64,000 bases of DNA, taken from assembly GCA_025055675.1 (NCBI GenBank), contig JANWWT010000007.1:84927-148926 (forward strand), given 5' to 3'. Source of the stretch: Pseudanabaenaceae cyanobacterium SKYG29. GTDB lineage: Bacteria > Cyanobacteriota > Cyanobacteriia > Pseudanabaenales > Pseudanabaenaceae. The number at the start of each line of letters is the position of its first letter. The first letter of the stretch is position 1. The notes under the pieces were generated by a model, which was not told the origin of the DNA, did no database searches, and saw nothing but the letters and a program-made list of their open reading frames with translations. A program made the translations under genes and the position numbers. Below are positions 36,944-46,022 of this stretch, in pieces.

Positions 36944-38287
36944 ATGAAGGATCAATTTCTGTTACCTGACCATAGTAATCGGGATGCTCTCCGCCAGATA
37001 GGGTATGCATTTGTCGATCTGATTATCGATCGGGTATTAGCCCAGCAGGGGGGAGATTTCGTTGCTAAAACAGCAGATTTTCTGCTTAATGTACCCGAAT
37101 TAGGCAACAGCTTGGCAGAGATACTGTCAGTCCTACAAAAAGATATTCTCCCTAGAACAATTAACTTACATCATCAGGGTTATATGGGGCATATGGATAG
37201 TGTTCCTCTAGCAATTACAATTTGGGCGGATGCTCTTATCTCTGCTATCAATAACAATATGCTCAGTAAGGAGCTTTCCCCTATTTTTACAGAACTAGAA
37301 GGAAAATTACTAAACTGGTTTGGGCAGCAATTTGGACTGCCTGCTGCTTGTTTCGGTACCCTGACAGCGGGGGGTAGTTTAGCCAATATTACCGCTTTAT
37401 TTTTGGCAAGAAATCATCACGATCGTTCCATCTGCCAACGGGGTAATCAAAAACCTCTCTATGCTTTTGTCTCGGAGGCTGCCCATACTTCCTTTGATAA
37501 GGCAATGAATGTACTGGGTTTGGGTAAGAACCACCTGATCAAAATTCCCACAAATTACCGCGGTGAAATATTAGTTGACTGCCTAGAAAGTGAGATAGAA
37601 AAAGTAGTGGGAGAGGGCGGTATTCCCTTTGTAATTATTGCCGTGGCGGGGACGACCGTGACAGGAGCGATTGATTCCATTCACGATTTAGCCGACATAG
37701 CTAAGAAGTATAACTGCTGGTTCCATGTTGATTGTGCCTATGGCGGGGCTGTGATTTTCTCCCAGACATGGCGGCATCTATTGCGGGGTACCGATCGGGC
37801 GGATTCCATTACTTTTAACCCCCAGAAATGGTTAGGCATTGCCCGCACCTGTGCTATGTTACTAGTCCGCAATAGGGAAACTTTAGAGACAGCCTTTGCC
37901 CAAGATTTACCCTACATGAACGACCACGACCTGAATTTTGGCAATCTTACCCTCCAGGGAACCAGAAGGACTGATATTTTGAAACTATGGTTAGCCCTAC
38001 AAACAATGGGACGCAAAGGGTGGGAAAGCTATATCGATCGTTCCTTTGTCCTCAGGCAAGAATTCTGTCAGATCATCGATCGATCGCCCCGTGTCCGTCT
38101 AGCCCTAGAGCCAACTCTAAACATCGTCTGCTTTGACTCAACCGACCCCCAAACTACTAATAGAGAATTACAGCAAGAGCTACAACAGAAACAGCAGTAT
38201 TGGTTTTCTTTGCCCCAGTGGCAGGGGAAGGAGTTGTTAAAAGCAGTTTTGCTCCATCCCTACCCCAACCTAACGGACATTCTCTAG
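36944..38287 (+). CDS. Group II PLP-dependent amino-acid decarboxylase
   Basis: This 447-residue protein of the glutamate/tyrosine/aromatic-amino-acid decarboxylase group has the cofactor Lys in FNPQKWLGI, the Asp in HVDCAYGG, and AAHTSFDKAMNVLG around the stacking His. The substrate cannot be read from sequence; L-2,4-diaminobutyrate, aromatic amino acids, glutamate or similar are options. I chose the ATG at 36944 (MKDQFLLPD); the frame extends to a TTG at 36854 with atypical sequence. Being 180 nt behind aguA suggests an amine-related job. The 3' end overlaps the convergent HlyD gene by 18 nt. Confidence 0.83.
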   Translation: MKDQFLLPDHSNRDALRQIGYAFVDLIIDRVLAQQGGDFVAKTADFLLNVPELGNSLAEILSVLQKDILPRTINLHHQGYMGHMDSVPLAITIWADALISAINNNMLSKELSPIFTELEGKLLNWFGQQFGLPAACFGTLTAGGSLANITALFLARNHHDRSICQRGNQKPLYAFVSEAAHTSFDKAMNVLGLGKNHLIKIPTNYRGEILVDCLESEIEKVVGEGGIPFVIIAVAGTTVTGAIDSIHDLADIAKKYNCWFHVDCAYGGAVIFSQTWRHLLRGTDRADSITFNPQKWLGIARTCAMLLVRNRETLETAFAQDLPYMNDHDLNFGNLTLQGTRRTDILKLWLALQTMGRKGWESYIDRSFVLRQEFCQIIDRSPRVRLALEPTLNIVCFDSTDPQTTNRELQQELQQKQQYWFSLPQWQGKELLKAVLLHPYPNLTDIL

Positions 38288-39727
38288 GCTCTTAGCTTTG
38301 CTGACAAATTGACTCAAGAAGATAGACAATACACTGCGCTTGTGGGTTTTGATGTTAGTATTGACCGACATACCAGCCTGTAGAGGCAAAATCACGCAGT
38401 CATTCTTGCGCCTGGGGTTGTCACAGTCCCCTGACCTGAGCACCTGAGTTTCCAGCTCAATCTTAGCCGGGAAAGAATAAAAGGGACGCTCTGGTACGGG
38501 CGCTAGGGCATCACTCCCCACCCAAGCCAATTTGCCCTTGATGCTGCCAAACTCCAGATTGGGGAAGGAGTCAACTTGAACTTCCACCTCGATCGGCTCT
38601 TTGCTCTCTAGGCGCTTGTTGATAAAGCCAATGTCCCGATTAGTGATATAGACCTTAGCCACCAGCTTGTCATTGGGCACAATCTTCATTAGGGGTTCAG
38701 CGCTGTTTTGGGGAATGACATAGCCCGGCCCTGTCACCTTGATGTCAAATACAGTGCCATCGATGGGGGCTTTGATCTCCTGGTATTTGAGGGTCTGGTC
38801 CGCCCGCTCCAGTTGGGCATTGACTTCATTCAGGCGCTGCTGGATATTGGCAATCCGTTCCAAAATATCTCGCTCCGTCTGGGCGATCGTGTTCCGCAAC
38901 CGTTCCTCTGCTTGGGTAATAGCAGCTGTGAGCCTATTTTCTTCCCTGGACAGACGTTCTATATCCGCTTTGATGCTGGCAATTTGGGATTGTCGACTCA
39001 ACACCTCTGCCCGCCGCGACTCCACTTCAATCGCCTGCCGATCGTATTGCAATTTGGATAACGCCCCTGAATCCTTCACAGGCTCCATAGCAATCAAAAT
39101 ATCCTCACTTTTTTTCAGGATAGTCTCCGTCTGGGCGAGAATTCCCTCATTGGCTATCAACACTTCCTGGGCACGGCGGAGTTGTTGTTGTGCTTGGTCT
39201 AGTTGCGTCCGCAGTTGGGCAATTTCCTGCTCTGTAGCCGCCTGACGTGTACGCCGCTCCAATAGACTGGCTGCCAGCAAGCGCTCCTGGGTAGCAACAA
39301 ATTCTGCACCGGGGTCAATGTTGAGACCAGGGAGAGAGCCACCATTTAATTGAGCTTCGTAAAACCGCACCTGGGCCTCCAAAGATGCCTTCACTTTCAT
39401 CAATGCCTGTTTTTCCGCCTTAGTAACCCGTGTCTCCAAAGTCAGGATGACATCCCCCGCCTTTACCTGCTGATTCTCCTTCACCTTGAGTTCCCGCACT
39501 ACGCCCCCCACCGGTGCCTGCACATTTTTTACTGCCCCATCGGGTTCCAGCTTCCCTGCTGCCGGTACGGACTGGTCAATCTGGGCAAAGTGCGCCCATG
39601 TTACTAACGCCGTAGCTACCCCCATAATCGTCCACATGAACAAACTGGAAAGGAGAATGGGCTTCTCCAAAATTACGGGCTGTTCCACAGGGGGGAGATA
39701 ACGCGGGCGATCGAAGGCTTTTGTCAT
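38270..39727 (-). CDS. HlyD-family type I secretion adaptor
   Basis: This 485-residue membrane-fusion protein has an N-terminal cytoplasmic part, one membrane helix (about 28-48), a split lipoyl domain (VQAPVGGVVRELKVKENQQV and YQEIKAPIDGTVFDIKV), a long coiled-coil hairpin between them (about 100-310), and a beta-barrel/MP-like C-terminal part. A Cys-containing insert (GDCDNPRRKNDC, about 433-444) is unusual and could form a disulfide. It is 15 nt downstream of the ABC exporter gene and together they form the inner-membrane part of a type I secretion system. A TolC partner is not in the window. Confidence 0.92.
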   Translation of the reverse strand: MTKAFDRPRYLPPVEQPVILEKPILLSSLFMWTIMGVATALVTWAHFAQIDQSVPAAGKLEPDGAVKNVQAPVGGVVRELKVKENQQVKAGDVILTLETRVTKAEKQALMKVKASLEAQVRFYEAQLNGGSLPGLNIDPGAEFVATQERLLAASLLERRTRQAATEQEIAQLRTQLDQAQQQLRRAQEVLIANEGILAQTETILKKSEDILIAMEPVKDSGALSKLQYDRQAIEVESRRAEVLSRQSQIASIKADIERLSREENRLTAAITQAEERLRNTIAQTERDILERIANIQQRLNEVNAQLERADQTLKYQEIKAPIDGTVFDIKVTGPGYVIPQNSAEPLMKIVPNDKLVAKVYITNRDIGFINKRLESKEPIEVEVQVDSFPNLEFGSIKGKLAWVGSDALAPVPERPFYSFPAKIELETQVLRSGDCDNPRRKNDCVILPLQAGMSVNTNIKTHKRSVLSIFLSQFVSKAKSLENVR

Positions 39728-39742
39728 CTTCAGTTTCTCCTT

Positions 39743-42727
39743 TTAGGTTTGGGATTCCTGTTGCATATACAGGCAATAGTAGCGACCGCGCATCTGCATC
39801 AGCTCTCTGTGTGTCCCCATCTCCACGATCGCGCCTTGGTCCATCATCAGAATTATGTCAGCATTTTTAATCGTGTTCAAGCGGTGGGTGATAAACAGCA
39901 CTGTCCTGCCGGCGCATGCTTCCGCTAAATTATTACATACCTGCCGCTCCGAGTCATAGTCTAAAGCACTAGTGGCTTCGTCTAAAATCAGCAAGCGGGG
40001 TTTCTGCAAAATGGTACGGGCAATGGCGATGCGCTGGCGCTGTCCCCCCGATAAACCTGCTCCCCGTTCCCCTACGATCGTGTTGTAGCCATTGGGCAAG
40101 GTCATAATGAATTCGTGGGCAGCAGCAATTTTGGCAGCTTCGATAATCTGGTCAGAGGTCGCCTCTGGGTTGGTGAGAGCGATATTTTCCATAACCGTCC
40201 CGTTGAACAGCAGCGTATCCTGCAACACCATACCAATCTGCCGCCTTAGGGAATACAACTCCACTTTAGAAATGTCGTAGCCGTCGATGAGAATTCGCCC
40301 GGAGAGCGGGGGATATAAGCGGGGAATCAACTTGGTCAACGTACTTTTACCGGAACCGCTCTGCCCCACAATGCCCACAAAGGAACCCGCGGGAATATGC
40401 AAGTTGATATTCGCCAGTTGCATGGGACCCTGGGCACCAAAACGGAAACACACTTCCTCAAATTTGATCTCTCCCTTGATTTCGGGCATGGGAATATTGT
40501 CCCGATCGAGTTCATCCACTTCTTCCTTGGCATCGACAATATCAGCCAGGCGTTCGATGGACATACCCACTTCCTGGAAGTTTTGCCATAGTTGAGCCAA
40601 ACGGAGAAGAGGCTGAGTCACATAGCCAGAGATGATGCGGAAAGCAATTAATTGACCAAGGGTGAACTTGCCATTACTATTGAGGACTTCAAAAGCTCCC
40701 ACCCACAAAACTGCTAGGCTAGAAAAGTTGTTGAGAAAACTGCTGATTGAACTAGCCCAACTAGAAGTCAGCACTGTACGGAAACCAGCATTGACATAGC
40801 GGGCATACTTTTCCTGCCACTGCCATCTAGTCTTGAGCTCTATATTTTGTGCCTTGACAGTCTGAATACCAGAGACTGCTTCCACCAGGTAGGACTGCGT
40901 ATCAGCGTAGCGCTCTGCTCGTACCCGCAGTTGCTTTCTAATAATGGGGGATGCCACATAGGCTAGTAGGATGAAGAAGGGCACGGTGGAAAGGGCAACA
41001 AAAGTTAATTTCCAGCTGTAGAGGAACATGATGGCAATGTAAGCCAGGGAGAAGAAAGCATCCAAAACCGCTGTTAAAGCCGTACCTGTAGTAAACGATC
41101 GGATATTTTCTAGCTCATTAATGCGCGTGGACAATTCCCCTACCCGCCGCTGGTCGAAGTAAGACAGAGGTAAACGCAACAGATGGTCAATAATTTGTGA
41201 CCCCATTGCCAAGTCAATACGATTAGTAGTGTCAACAAAGATATAGGTACGCAGAGCTGTTAAGACAGATTCAAACACTGCCATTCCCAGCATCAGAAAG
41301 CCCAGGGTGTAGAGGGTATCAATGGCATCTTGCCCCAACACTTTGTCGATAATAACTTGCACAATGAGGGGCTGTGCCAAACTAAAAGCTAAGATGAAGA
41401 AAGAAGCAACAAAGACCTCAACAAAAATACCTGAATGTTGTTTGACATAGGGCCAGAACGCCCACAGGCTGAACTTTTCTTGGTGCTCCCGTGTACCTGG
41501 TTTGACTAGCAGGATTAGGAGGGGGTCAGGTAGATTCTCTACCAAATTTCTGATTTTCTTGATGGTCACCCCCCCCGATTCCGGGCTAGCAAATACTACT
41601 TCTGTGGAGGTGATGCGATAGATAACAGCAAAACTATCCTGCCATTGAATGAGTGCAGGAGCTTTTAAGCGATTCAAAGATGCCACGGGAATTTGTACCA
41701 GTTGTCCCGTTAAACCCACTAAATCCAATAGAAAACCAGCAAATTGGAGAGATAAACTGCCCGCTGCTTGATACTGACTGACCACTATTCTTTCGATCAC
41801 ATCCTGCTTGAATTTGCCCCCCAAGTGAGTCGCCAGCATCTTCAAACACATCATCAACCCGTCCACCGGTCCTCTGCCACTGAAGTAGGGATATTGCCGC
41901 AAAGACTTTCTAGGAATTACTTCTTCCGGCAGGGGAATTTCGGCGGGGGCTTCCTGGACGGTCAGAGCTACTGCTTGGCTACCATTGAGGCTGGGCGCGG
42001 TACCATTCGTCTCCCTTTGTTGTAGAGGGATGCCCAACAACCTAGCGCCGGTCTCTGAGGCAATGCGGATATTTTCCCTGCTGAGGTTGAGGCTGGTACC
42101 GATCGGTTTTTCCCCTTCTACAGGATCAGCCACATCACCGCTGCTAATTAGCCACTCATAACCTGACTCTAGGCGCTGGGTAGGGGTGACTCCTTTGGGC
42201 AGGTGCATTACTTTTACCTGGGGCAAGTAGGAGAGGGCAAGGGTACGCAGGTCAGCCGTTGCTCCTTCGGCAGTATTGAGGTGAGATTTCCCCACCAAGT
42301 TAAACACCTCGCTGAGGTGGGGAGTTTGGTAAAAATAGTCCCGTACAGCAGTTTCCTGTTTAAGGAGGTCGTGAAAGTCTGGCGCCGCTAGAGAAATTGT
42401 CAATGTTTCCTCCGAGGCAATCACAGTTTCACAGGCGACACCCCGTACCAAACTGATCCAGCCAATAATTGACCCTGGTTTTAGCATTGTTAAACTGATA
42501 GGGACTTGTTTCCCCTCGGCGTAACCCAACAATCGCACCTGCCCCCGATAGATAACAGCGACTTGTGTGGGCATAGTGTCCTGGATGAAGATGGTATGCC
42601 CCATGCGGTAGTGCATGACTTGAATTTTGGTGAGCAGCTTCTCCCAACCTTTATCAGATAGGCGGTCTAGGGGAGTGACCTGTTGCAGAAAGGAGGCAAC
42701 TTCCTCCAGGGTGATCGTTTGGGTCAT
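39743..42727 (-). CDS. HlyB-type ABC exporter with cNMP-binding and degenerate C39 domains
   Basis: This 994-residue transporter has an N-terminal cyclic-nucleotide-binding-like domain (about 35-130), a second related-looking region (about 150-240), a C39-like peptidase domain (about 280-420), an exporter membrane domain (about 430-720) and an ATPase domain with GQSGSGKST, LSGGQRQR and LLILDEATSAL. The catalytic Cys position of C39 is Gly (VDGLMMCLKM, about residue 290), so it cannot cleave Gly-Gly leaders and should act as a docking domain, as in HlyB. This fits export of uncleaved RTX proteins such as those at 56-64 kb. No ligand for the cNMP domain is known. Confidence 0.93.
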   Translation of the reverse strand: MTQTITLEEVASFLQQVTPLDRLSDKGWEKLLTKIQVMHYRMGHTIFIQDTMPTQVAVIYRGQVRLLGYAEGKQVPISLTMLKPGSIIGWISLVRGVACETVIASEETLTISLAAPDFHDLLKQETAVRDYFYQTPHLSEVFNLVGKSHLNTAEGATADLRTLALSYLPQVKVMHLPKGVTPTQRLESGYEWLISSGDVADPVEGEKPIGTSLNLSRENIRIASETGARLLGIPLQQRETNGTAPSLNGSQAVALTVQEAPAEIPLPEEVIPRKSLRQYPYFSGRGPVDGLMMCLKMLATHLGGKFKQDVIERIVVSQYQAAGSLSLQFAGFLLDLVGLTGQLVQIPVASLNRLKAPALIQWQDSFAVIYRITSTEVVFASPESGGVTIKKIRNLVENLPDPLLILLVKPGTREHQEKFSLWAFWPYVKQHSGIFVEVFVASFFILAFSLAQPLIVQVIIDKVLGQDAIDTLYTLGFLMLGMAVFESVLTALRTYIFVDTTNRIDLAMGSQIIDHLLRLPLSYFDQRRVGELSTRINELENIRSFTTGTALTAVLDAFFSLAYIAIMFLYSWKLTFVALSTVPFFILLAYVASPIIRKQLRVRAERYADTQSYLVEAVSGIQTVKAQNIELKTRWQWQEKYARYVNAGFRTVLTSSWASSISSFLNNFSSLAVLWVGAFEVLNSNGKFTLGQLIAFRIISGYVTQPLLRLAQLWQNFQEVGMSIERLADIVDAKEEVDELDRDNIPMPEIKGEIKFEEVCFRFGAQGPMQLANINLHIPAGSFVGIVGQSGSGKSTLTKLIPRLYPPLSGRILIDGYDISKVELYSLRRQIGMVLQDTLLFNGTVMENIALTNPEATSDQIIEAAKIAAAHEFIMTLPNGYNTIVGERGAGLSGGQRQRIAIARTILQKPRLLILDEATSALDYDSERQVCNNLAEACAGRTVLFITHRLNTIKNADIILMMDQGAIVEMGTHRELMQMRGRYYCLYMQQESQT

Positions 42728-42821
42728 GACATCTAACCAGGGATAGGATATTAAATTGATAGCTTAGCCTAAAAGCCTATGCAAGAGTATCACCAGTTCT
42801 GCTATATCACAACCAAAAGTC

Positions 42822-42837
42822 AGGGTCGGTAAACCCT
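42822..42837 (-). terminator. Weak terminator after mnmD
   Basis: On the minus strand AGGGT-TTACCG-ACCCT is followed by GACTTTT, 17 nt after the mnmD stop. The 5-bp stem is short, so this is tentative. The rest of the 126-nt gap should hold the promoter of the exporter gene, but I see no clear consensus. Confidence 0.4.
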
Positions 42838-42853
42838 CCATATTGCTTTACTG

Positions 42854-43705
42854 TCAGACCCGTTGATGTCGCTTGCGCCACTGGGAGCTAGGTTCCAGAT
42901 TGCTCTGTGCTTGTTCTTGCTCTCTTCTATGCAGAATTGTGTATTTATCATCGCATAAATAGGGGTCACGGTAGGGAACGGCGGCTTTCGTTGCTAGTTG
43001 TTCCTGCTCAGCCAGGGTAAGAGGGGGAATGAGATGGGAATTGAAACTAGCGATCGTGCCGGGTGCCACTCTTCCCAGGGGGGGAGTACTACCCACAGTC
43101 AGACCAGCCAGTCTCATCCCCTGCCGTATTGCCGCTGCACAGGAATAGGTGAGTAGATACCCGTCAGGATGTAACCGATCGGCTACCAATTTTATAAACT
43201 CTACTGTCCATAGTTGGGGGCATTTGGGGGGAGAGAAGGGGTCAAAAAAGATGGCATCTGCCCAATTAGGGGGTATGTTGTTGATAGTTTGTCTGGCATC
43301 GCCAATGTGGAGAAAAACCGATCGCTGACTGTCAACATAGGTATAGTTTGTCGCTATTTCTTTGAGGATATTTTGTGTTTCGCCTGACCAGACTGCCATA
43401 ATGCCACTAGCGATGGCGGTAGCGGGAACTTGGGGGTTAATCTCTAAACCATGGATGACTAAATGGGTGGGGGTGTCTCGGAGTAATTCTATAGCCGCGG
43501 CGGAATTGTAGCCTAAACCATAGCAGACATCGAGGACATGAATTTCCCGCTGTTTTTGGGCTTTTTCTAGGAGACGGGCAGGGATAACGTATTGATAAAT
43601 GGCTTCCTGTTTAGCGCCATGGCGACTGTGAAAGGTCTCTTGAAACAGCTCGGAAAAAAAAGTAAGAGAACCATCAGCGGTAACTCTACAACTCAATTGA
43701 TCCAT
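42854..43705 (-). CDS. mnmD: tRNA 5-methylaminomethyl-2-thiouridine methyltransferase (MnmD/MnmC2-like)
   Basis: This SAM-dependent methyltransferase of 283 residues would complete the wobble-uridine modification mnm5s2U34 in certain tRNAs. It has the family opening ETFHSRHGAKQEAIYQYV, the SAM-binding VLDVCYGLGYNS, and the DAIFFDPFSPPKCPQLWT active-site segment. It lacks the FAD-dependent oxidase half of E. coli MnmC, so it is the stand-alone form. It lies 3 nt downstream of ycf20 in an apparent operon. Confidence 0.88.
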   Translation of the reverse strand: MDQLSCRVTADGSLTFFSELFQETFHSRHGAKQEAIYQYVIPARLLEKAQKQREIHVLDVCYGLGYNSAAAIELLRDTPTHLVIHGLEINPQVPATAIASGIMAVWSGETQNILKEIATNYTYVDSQRSVFLHIGDARQTINNIPPNWADAIFFDPFSPPKCPQLWTVEFIKLVADRLHPDGYLLTYSCAAAIRQGMRLAGLTVGSTPPLGRVAPGTIASFNSHLIPPLTLAEQEQLATKAAVPYRDPYLCDDKYTILHRREQEQAQSNLEPSSQWRKRHQRV

Positions 43706-43708
43706 AAC

Positions 43709-44029
43709 TCAAGAAGATAGCTTAAAGGCTTCAACCGCCAGACCAAATAATAGTCCAATTTTGTATAAGTTTAAGCTAGCCTTACCCTGGAGCCAGGTTT
43801 GTTTGTAGGTAAGCCAACTAATAAGTTCCACAAACGCTAACAAGAACAGACTGGCAATTATATCCCAAACTGCCCGTTGCCCCGCCCAAGTAATAATCAC
43901 AGAGGCACTGAAAAATCCCCCCAAAAGCGCAATTAATCGCAGGCAATGGATATACCACTGCCGCTGTAATTCTCCGCCAATTATTTCTGCTCCTACTGCT
44001 AATAAATCGTTTAATCTTGTCCCCTGCAT
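43709..44029 (-). CDS. ycf20: Ycf20 / DUF565 membrane protein
   Basis: This 106-residue membrane protein has three hydrophobic segments and the Ycf20 features TRLNDLL at the start, TWAGQRAVWDI in the middle and LLFGLAVEAFKLSS at the end. Ycf20 is conserved in cyanobacteria and plastids; algal and plant homologues affect non-photochemical quenching, but the molecular role is unknown. I chose the ATG at 44029, 4 nt after the aguB stop; the 20-residue upstream extension would overlap aguB. Confidence 0.85.
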   Translation of the reverse strand: MQGTRLNDLLAVGAEIIGGELQRQWYIHCLRLIALLGGFFSASVIITWAGQRAVWDIIASLFLLAFVELISWLTYKQTWLQGKASLNLYKIGLLFGLAVEAFKLSS

Positions 44030-44033
44030 CTTT

Positions 44034-44873
44034 CTATTCCTTGACCAAAAGGTGATATAAATCGGGGCGACGATCGCGAAAGAAACCAAAGGCTGCCCGC
44101 TGCCGCCTGATCAGAGCTAGATCGAAACTAGCAGTCAATACCCCCGTCTCTGTGTCGCCAAATTCGGCTACTTTGTCCCCCCGCTGATTGGCAATAAAGG
44201 AACAGCCATAGAAAATCTGCCCCCCTTCGTTGCCGATCCGATTGGCGGCTGCCACCGGCACAACATTACTGACAGCATGACCAATCATTGCCCTTTGCCA
44301 AGGTTGCCTAGTATCTAATTCGGGCTCTTGGGGTTCACTCCCGATCGCTGTGGGATACAGTAAAATCTCTGCTCCCATTAGCACCATTGCCCGCGCACAT
44401 TCAGGAAACCATTGATCCCAACAAATGCCTACCCCGATCGTGCCCCAGTCCAAATGCCATACCTTGAACCCCGTGTTGCCGGGACGGAAATAGAATTTTT
44501 CTTCGTAGCCCGGTCCGTCCGGAATGTGACTTTTGCGATAAATGCCCATCACTTCCCCTTGGGAATTGATCATTGCCAGACTGTTGTAATAGCATTCCCC
44601 CGCTTTTTCAAAGAAAGAAATTGGGAGAGCAACATTTAGTGCCTGCGCTAGTTTTTGAAAATGGCTGATCGTCGAGTTATTTTCCAAGGGTTCTGCCCAA
44701 TCAAAATAGCTGGCCTTTTCTTCGCGACAAAAATAACAACCAGCAAATAACTCGGGGGGTAAAATCACCTGTGCCCCCTGTTTAGCACCTACCTCAATGT
44801 AGTGAGTAATTTTGGCAACATTCTCCTGCCGATTGCCTCCCAAAGCACACTGAATAACCCCAATCGTGACCAT
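44034..44873 (-). CDS. aguB: N-carbamoylputrescine amidase
   Basis: This nitrilase-fold hydrolase of 279 residues converts N-carbamoylputrescine to putrescine, CO2 and ammonia. The Glu-Lys-Cys triad is visible in LPPELF, YRKSHIPDGPGYEEKFYF and GVGICWDQWFPE. The HIPDGPGYEEKFYF segment is diagnostic of AguB. I chose the ATG at 44873, which follows the ArsA-like stop by one nucleotide (TAATATG); a TTG nine bases upstream is possible. It works with AguA at 35.8 kb. Confidence 0.93.
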   Translation of the reverse strand: MVTIGVIQCALGGNRQENVAKITHYIEVGAKQGAQVILPPELFAGCYFCREEKASYFDWAEPLENNSTISHFQKLAQALNVALPISFFEKAGECYYNSLAMINSQGEVMGIYRKSHIPDGPGYEEKFYFRPGNTGFKVWHLDWGTIGVGICWDQWFPECARAMVLMGAEILLYPTAIGSEPQEPELDTRQPWQRAMIGHAVSNVVPVAAANRIGNEGGQIFYGCSFIANQRGDKVAEFGDTETGVLTASFDLALIRRQRAAFGFFRDRRPDLYHLLVKE

Positions 44874-44874
44874 A

Positions 44875-45930
44875 TTAGCCAAAGGAAATAATTAAATAAT
44901 TATCTTGAAATTTTGCCCCCTTTGCTTGTCTAGCACCCCATTCGGGGGGTAAAAAGACATTGCGCCGCTGATCCCCCGCCTCGATCGTAACTTCTGGTCC
45001 CAGTTGGACTAATTTGATTTCCTTTTTGCTGAAAGTGGGGAAGAATAGTTTGACTTGGTATTTGTCCCGATCGATGGTGATGGGTGCCGGCACAGGCGTA
45101 GGGGGGGGGAGGAAACAGGGGAGGGGAGGGATAGGTAACTCCTGCAGGGGGAGGGGGTCAAAGGTGTGGGGGGGAATAAAGCCGTGGTGGAGGACACCGC
45201 TGACTGTCAGACCAATTTGCTGGGCACTGCCCCACAGATACCGCGCCGTTGCTATTGCCACTTCATCGCCGCTGGTGACCAGATAAGCGCGCACCCGATC
45301 GGGATTGTTCACAGCTTCTTGCCCCTTCTTAAGTACATCTCCCATCTGTACCGCCTGTTCCTGCAGATTTTCGGGAGGAGTAGAGACCTGTAGCACACTC
45401 CTGAGGGCGGGTTCAATTACAGGGGCGATCGCTTGTCCCAGGGCTGAATTGGTCAAAACTTGGCGAAATCGTCGCAGATACCAACTGAGAATTTCCGGCA
45501 TCCCCAGCATCCGCAGGGTTTCCCCATCTCCTTTGCCATCGTAGATGATGTAGTCATAGTAGCCAGTGGCATCCTGTTCGCGGATAAAACTAAGGGCTAA
45601 GGCGCTGTCCATCCCGGGTAATACTCCCAACTCTTCGCCATAGACTTCCTCAAAGAAGGGGGACTTGAGGTATTGCTTTTCCAAAGTCTTCATTTTGTCC
45701 CAGTAGTCTGCCAGGAGTTTGCTAGACCACAGGGCAACTGCATCAAAGTGGGAACTGATGTTGACAATTTGGCAATTGTGACCACCCAACTGCCGTAGAT
45801 GGAACTCTAAGGTAGCTCCCCCGACAAGCAGGACTCTTTTCTGTTGTTGTGCAAATCCCTGGGCGACAGCTATAGCAGTTGTCGTTTTTCCCACGCCTCC
45901 CTTGCCTAAAAAGGTGAGAATTTGCCCCAT
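44875..45930 (-). CDS. ArsA/Get3-like P-loop ATPase
   Basis: This 351-residue ATPase has the deviant Walker A GKGGVGKTT (about 9-17), an internal DGKGDGETLRML region, and a C-terminal alpha-crystallin-like beta-rich part (about 275-351), an architecture seen in cyanobacterial and plastid ArsA-like proteins. The Get3 family inserts tail-anchored proteins and the ArsA family pumps arsenite; no arsenite metalation cysteines or CxxC dimer motif are evident. I chose the ATG at 45930 because AAGGGGAAG lies just upstream. It is translationally linked to aguB and divergent from nadK. Confidence 0.82.
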   Translation of the reverse strand: MGQILTFLGKGGVGKTTTAIAVAQGFAQQQKRVLLVGGATLEFHLRQLGGHNCQIVNISSHFDAVALWSSKLLADYWDKMKTLEKQYLKSPFFEEVYGEELGVLPGMDSALALSFIREQDATGYYDYIIYDGKGDGETLRMLGMPEILSWYLRRFRQVLTNSALGQAIAPVIEPALRSVLQVSTPPENLQEQAVQMGDVLKKGQEAVNNPDRVRAYLVTSGDEVAIATARYLWGSAQQIGLTVSGVLHHGFIPPHTFDPLPLQELPIPPLPCFLPPPTPVPAPITIDRDKYQVKLFFPTFSKKEIKLVQLGPEVTIEAGDQRRNVFLPPEWGARQAKGAKFQDNYLIISFG

Positions 45931-45983
45931 GGTCTTCCCCTTACAAAAGACAAACAAATGTCTTAAACTACAGACAATCTCAG

Positions 45984-45989
45984 TATAAT
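45984..45989 (+). promoter_or_regulatory. Candidate -10 of nadK
   Basis: A perfect TATAAT lies 33 nt upstream of the nadK GTG in a 92-nt gap divergent from the ArsA-like gene. A TGTCT...AGACA inverted repeat (about 45959-45976) spans the -35 zone, where no consensus hexamer is visible. That repeat could be an operator. Confidence 0.4.
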
Positions 45990-46022
45990 GGGTCAATCTT
46001 GGTTCGCGGAAAGTAAGTTAGA

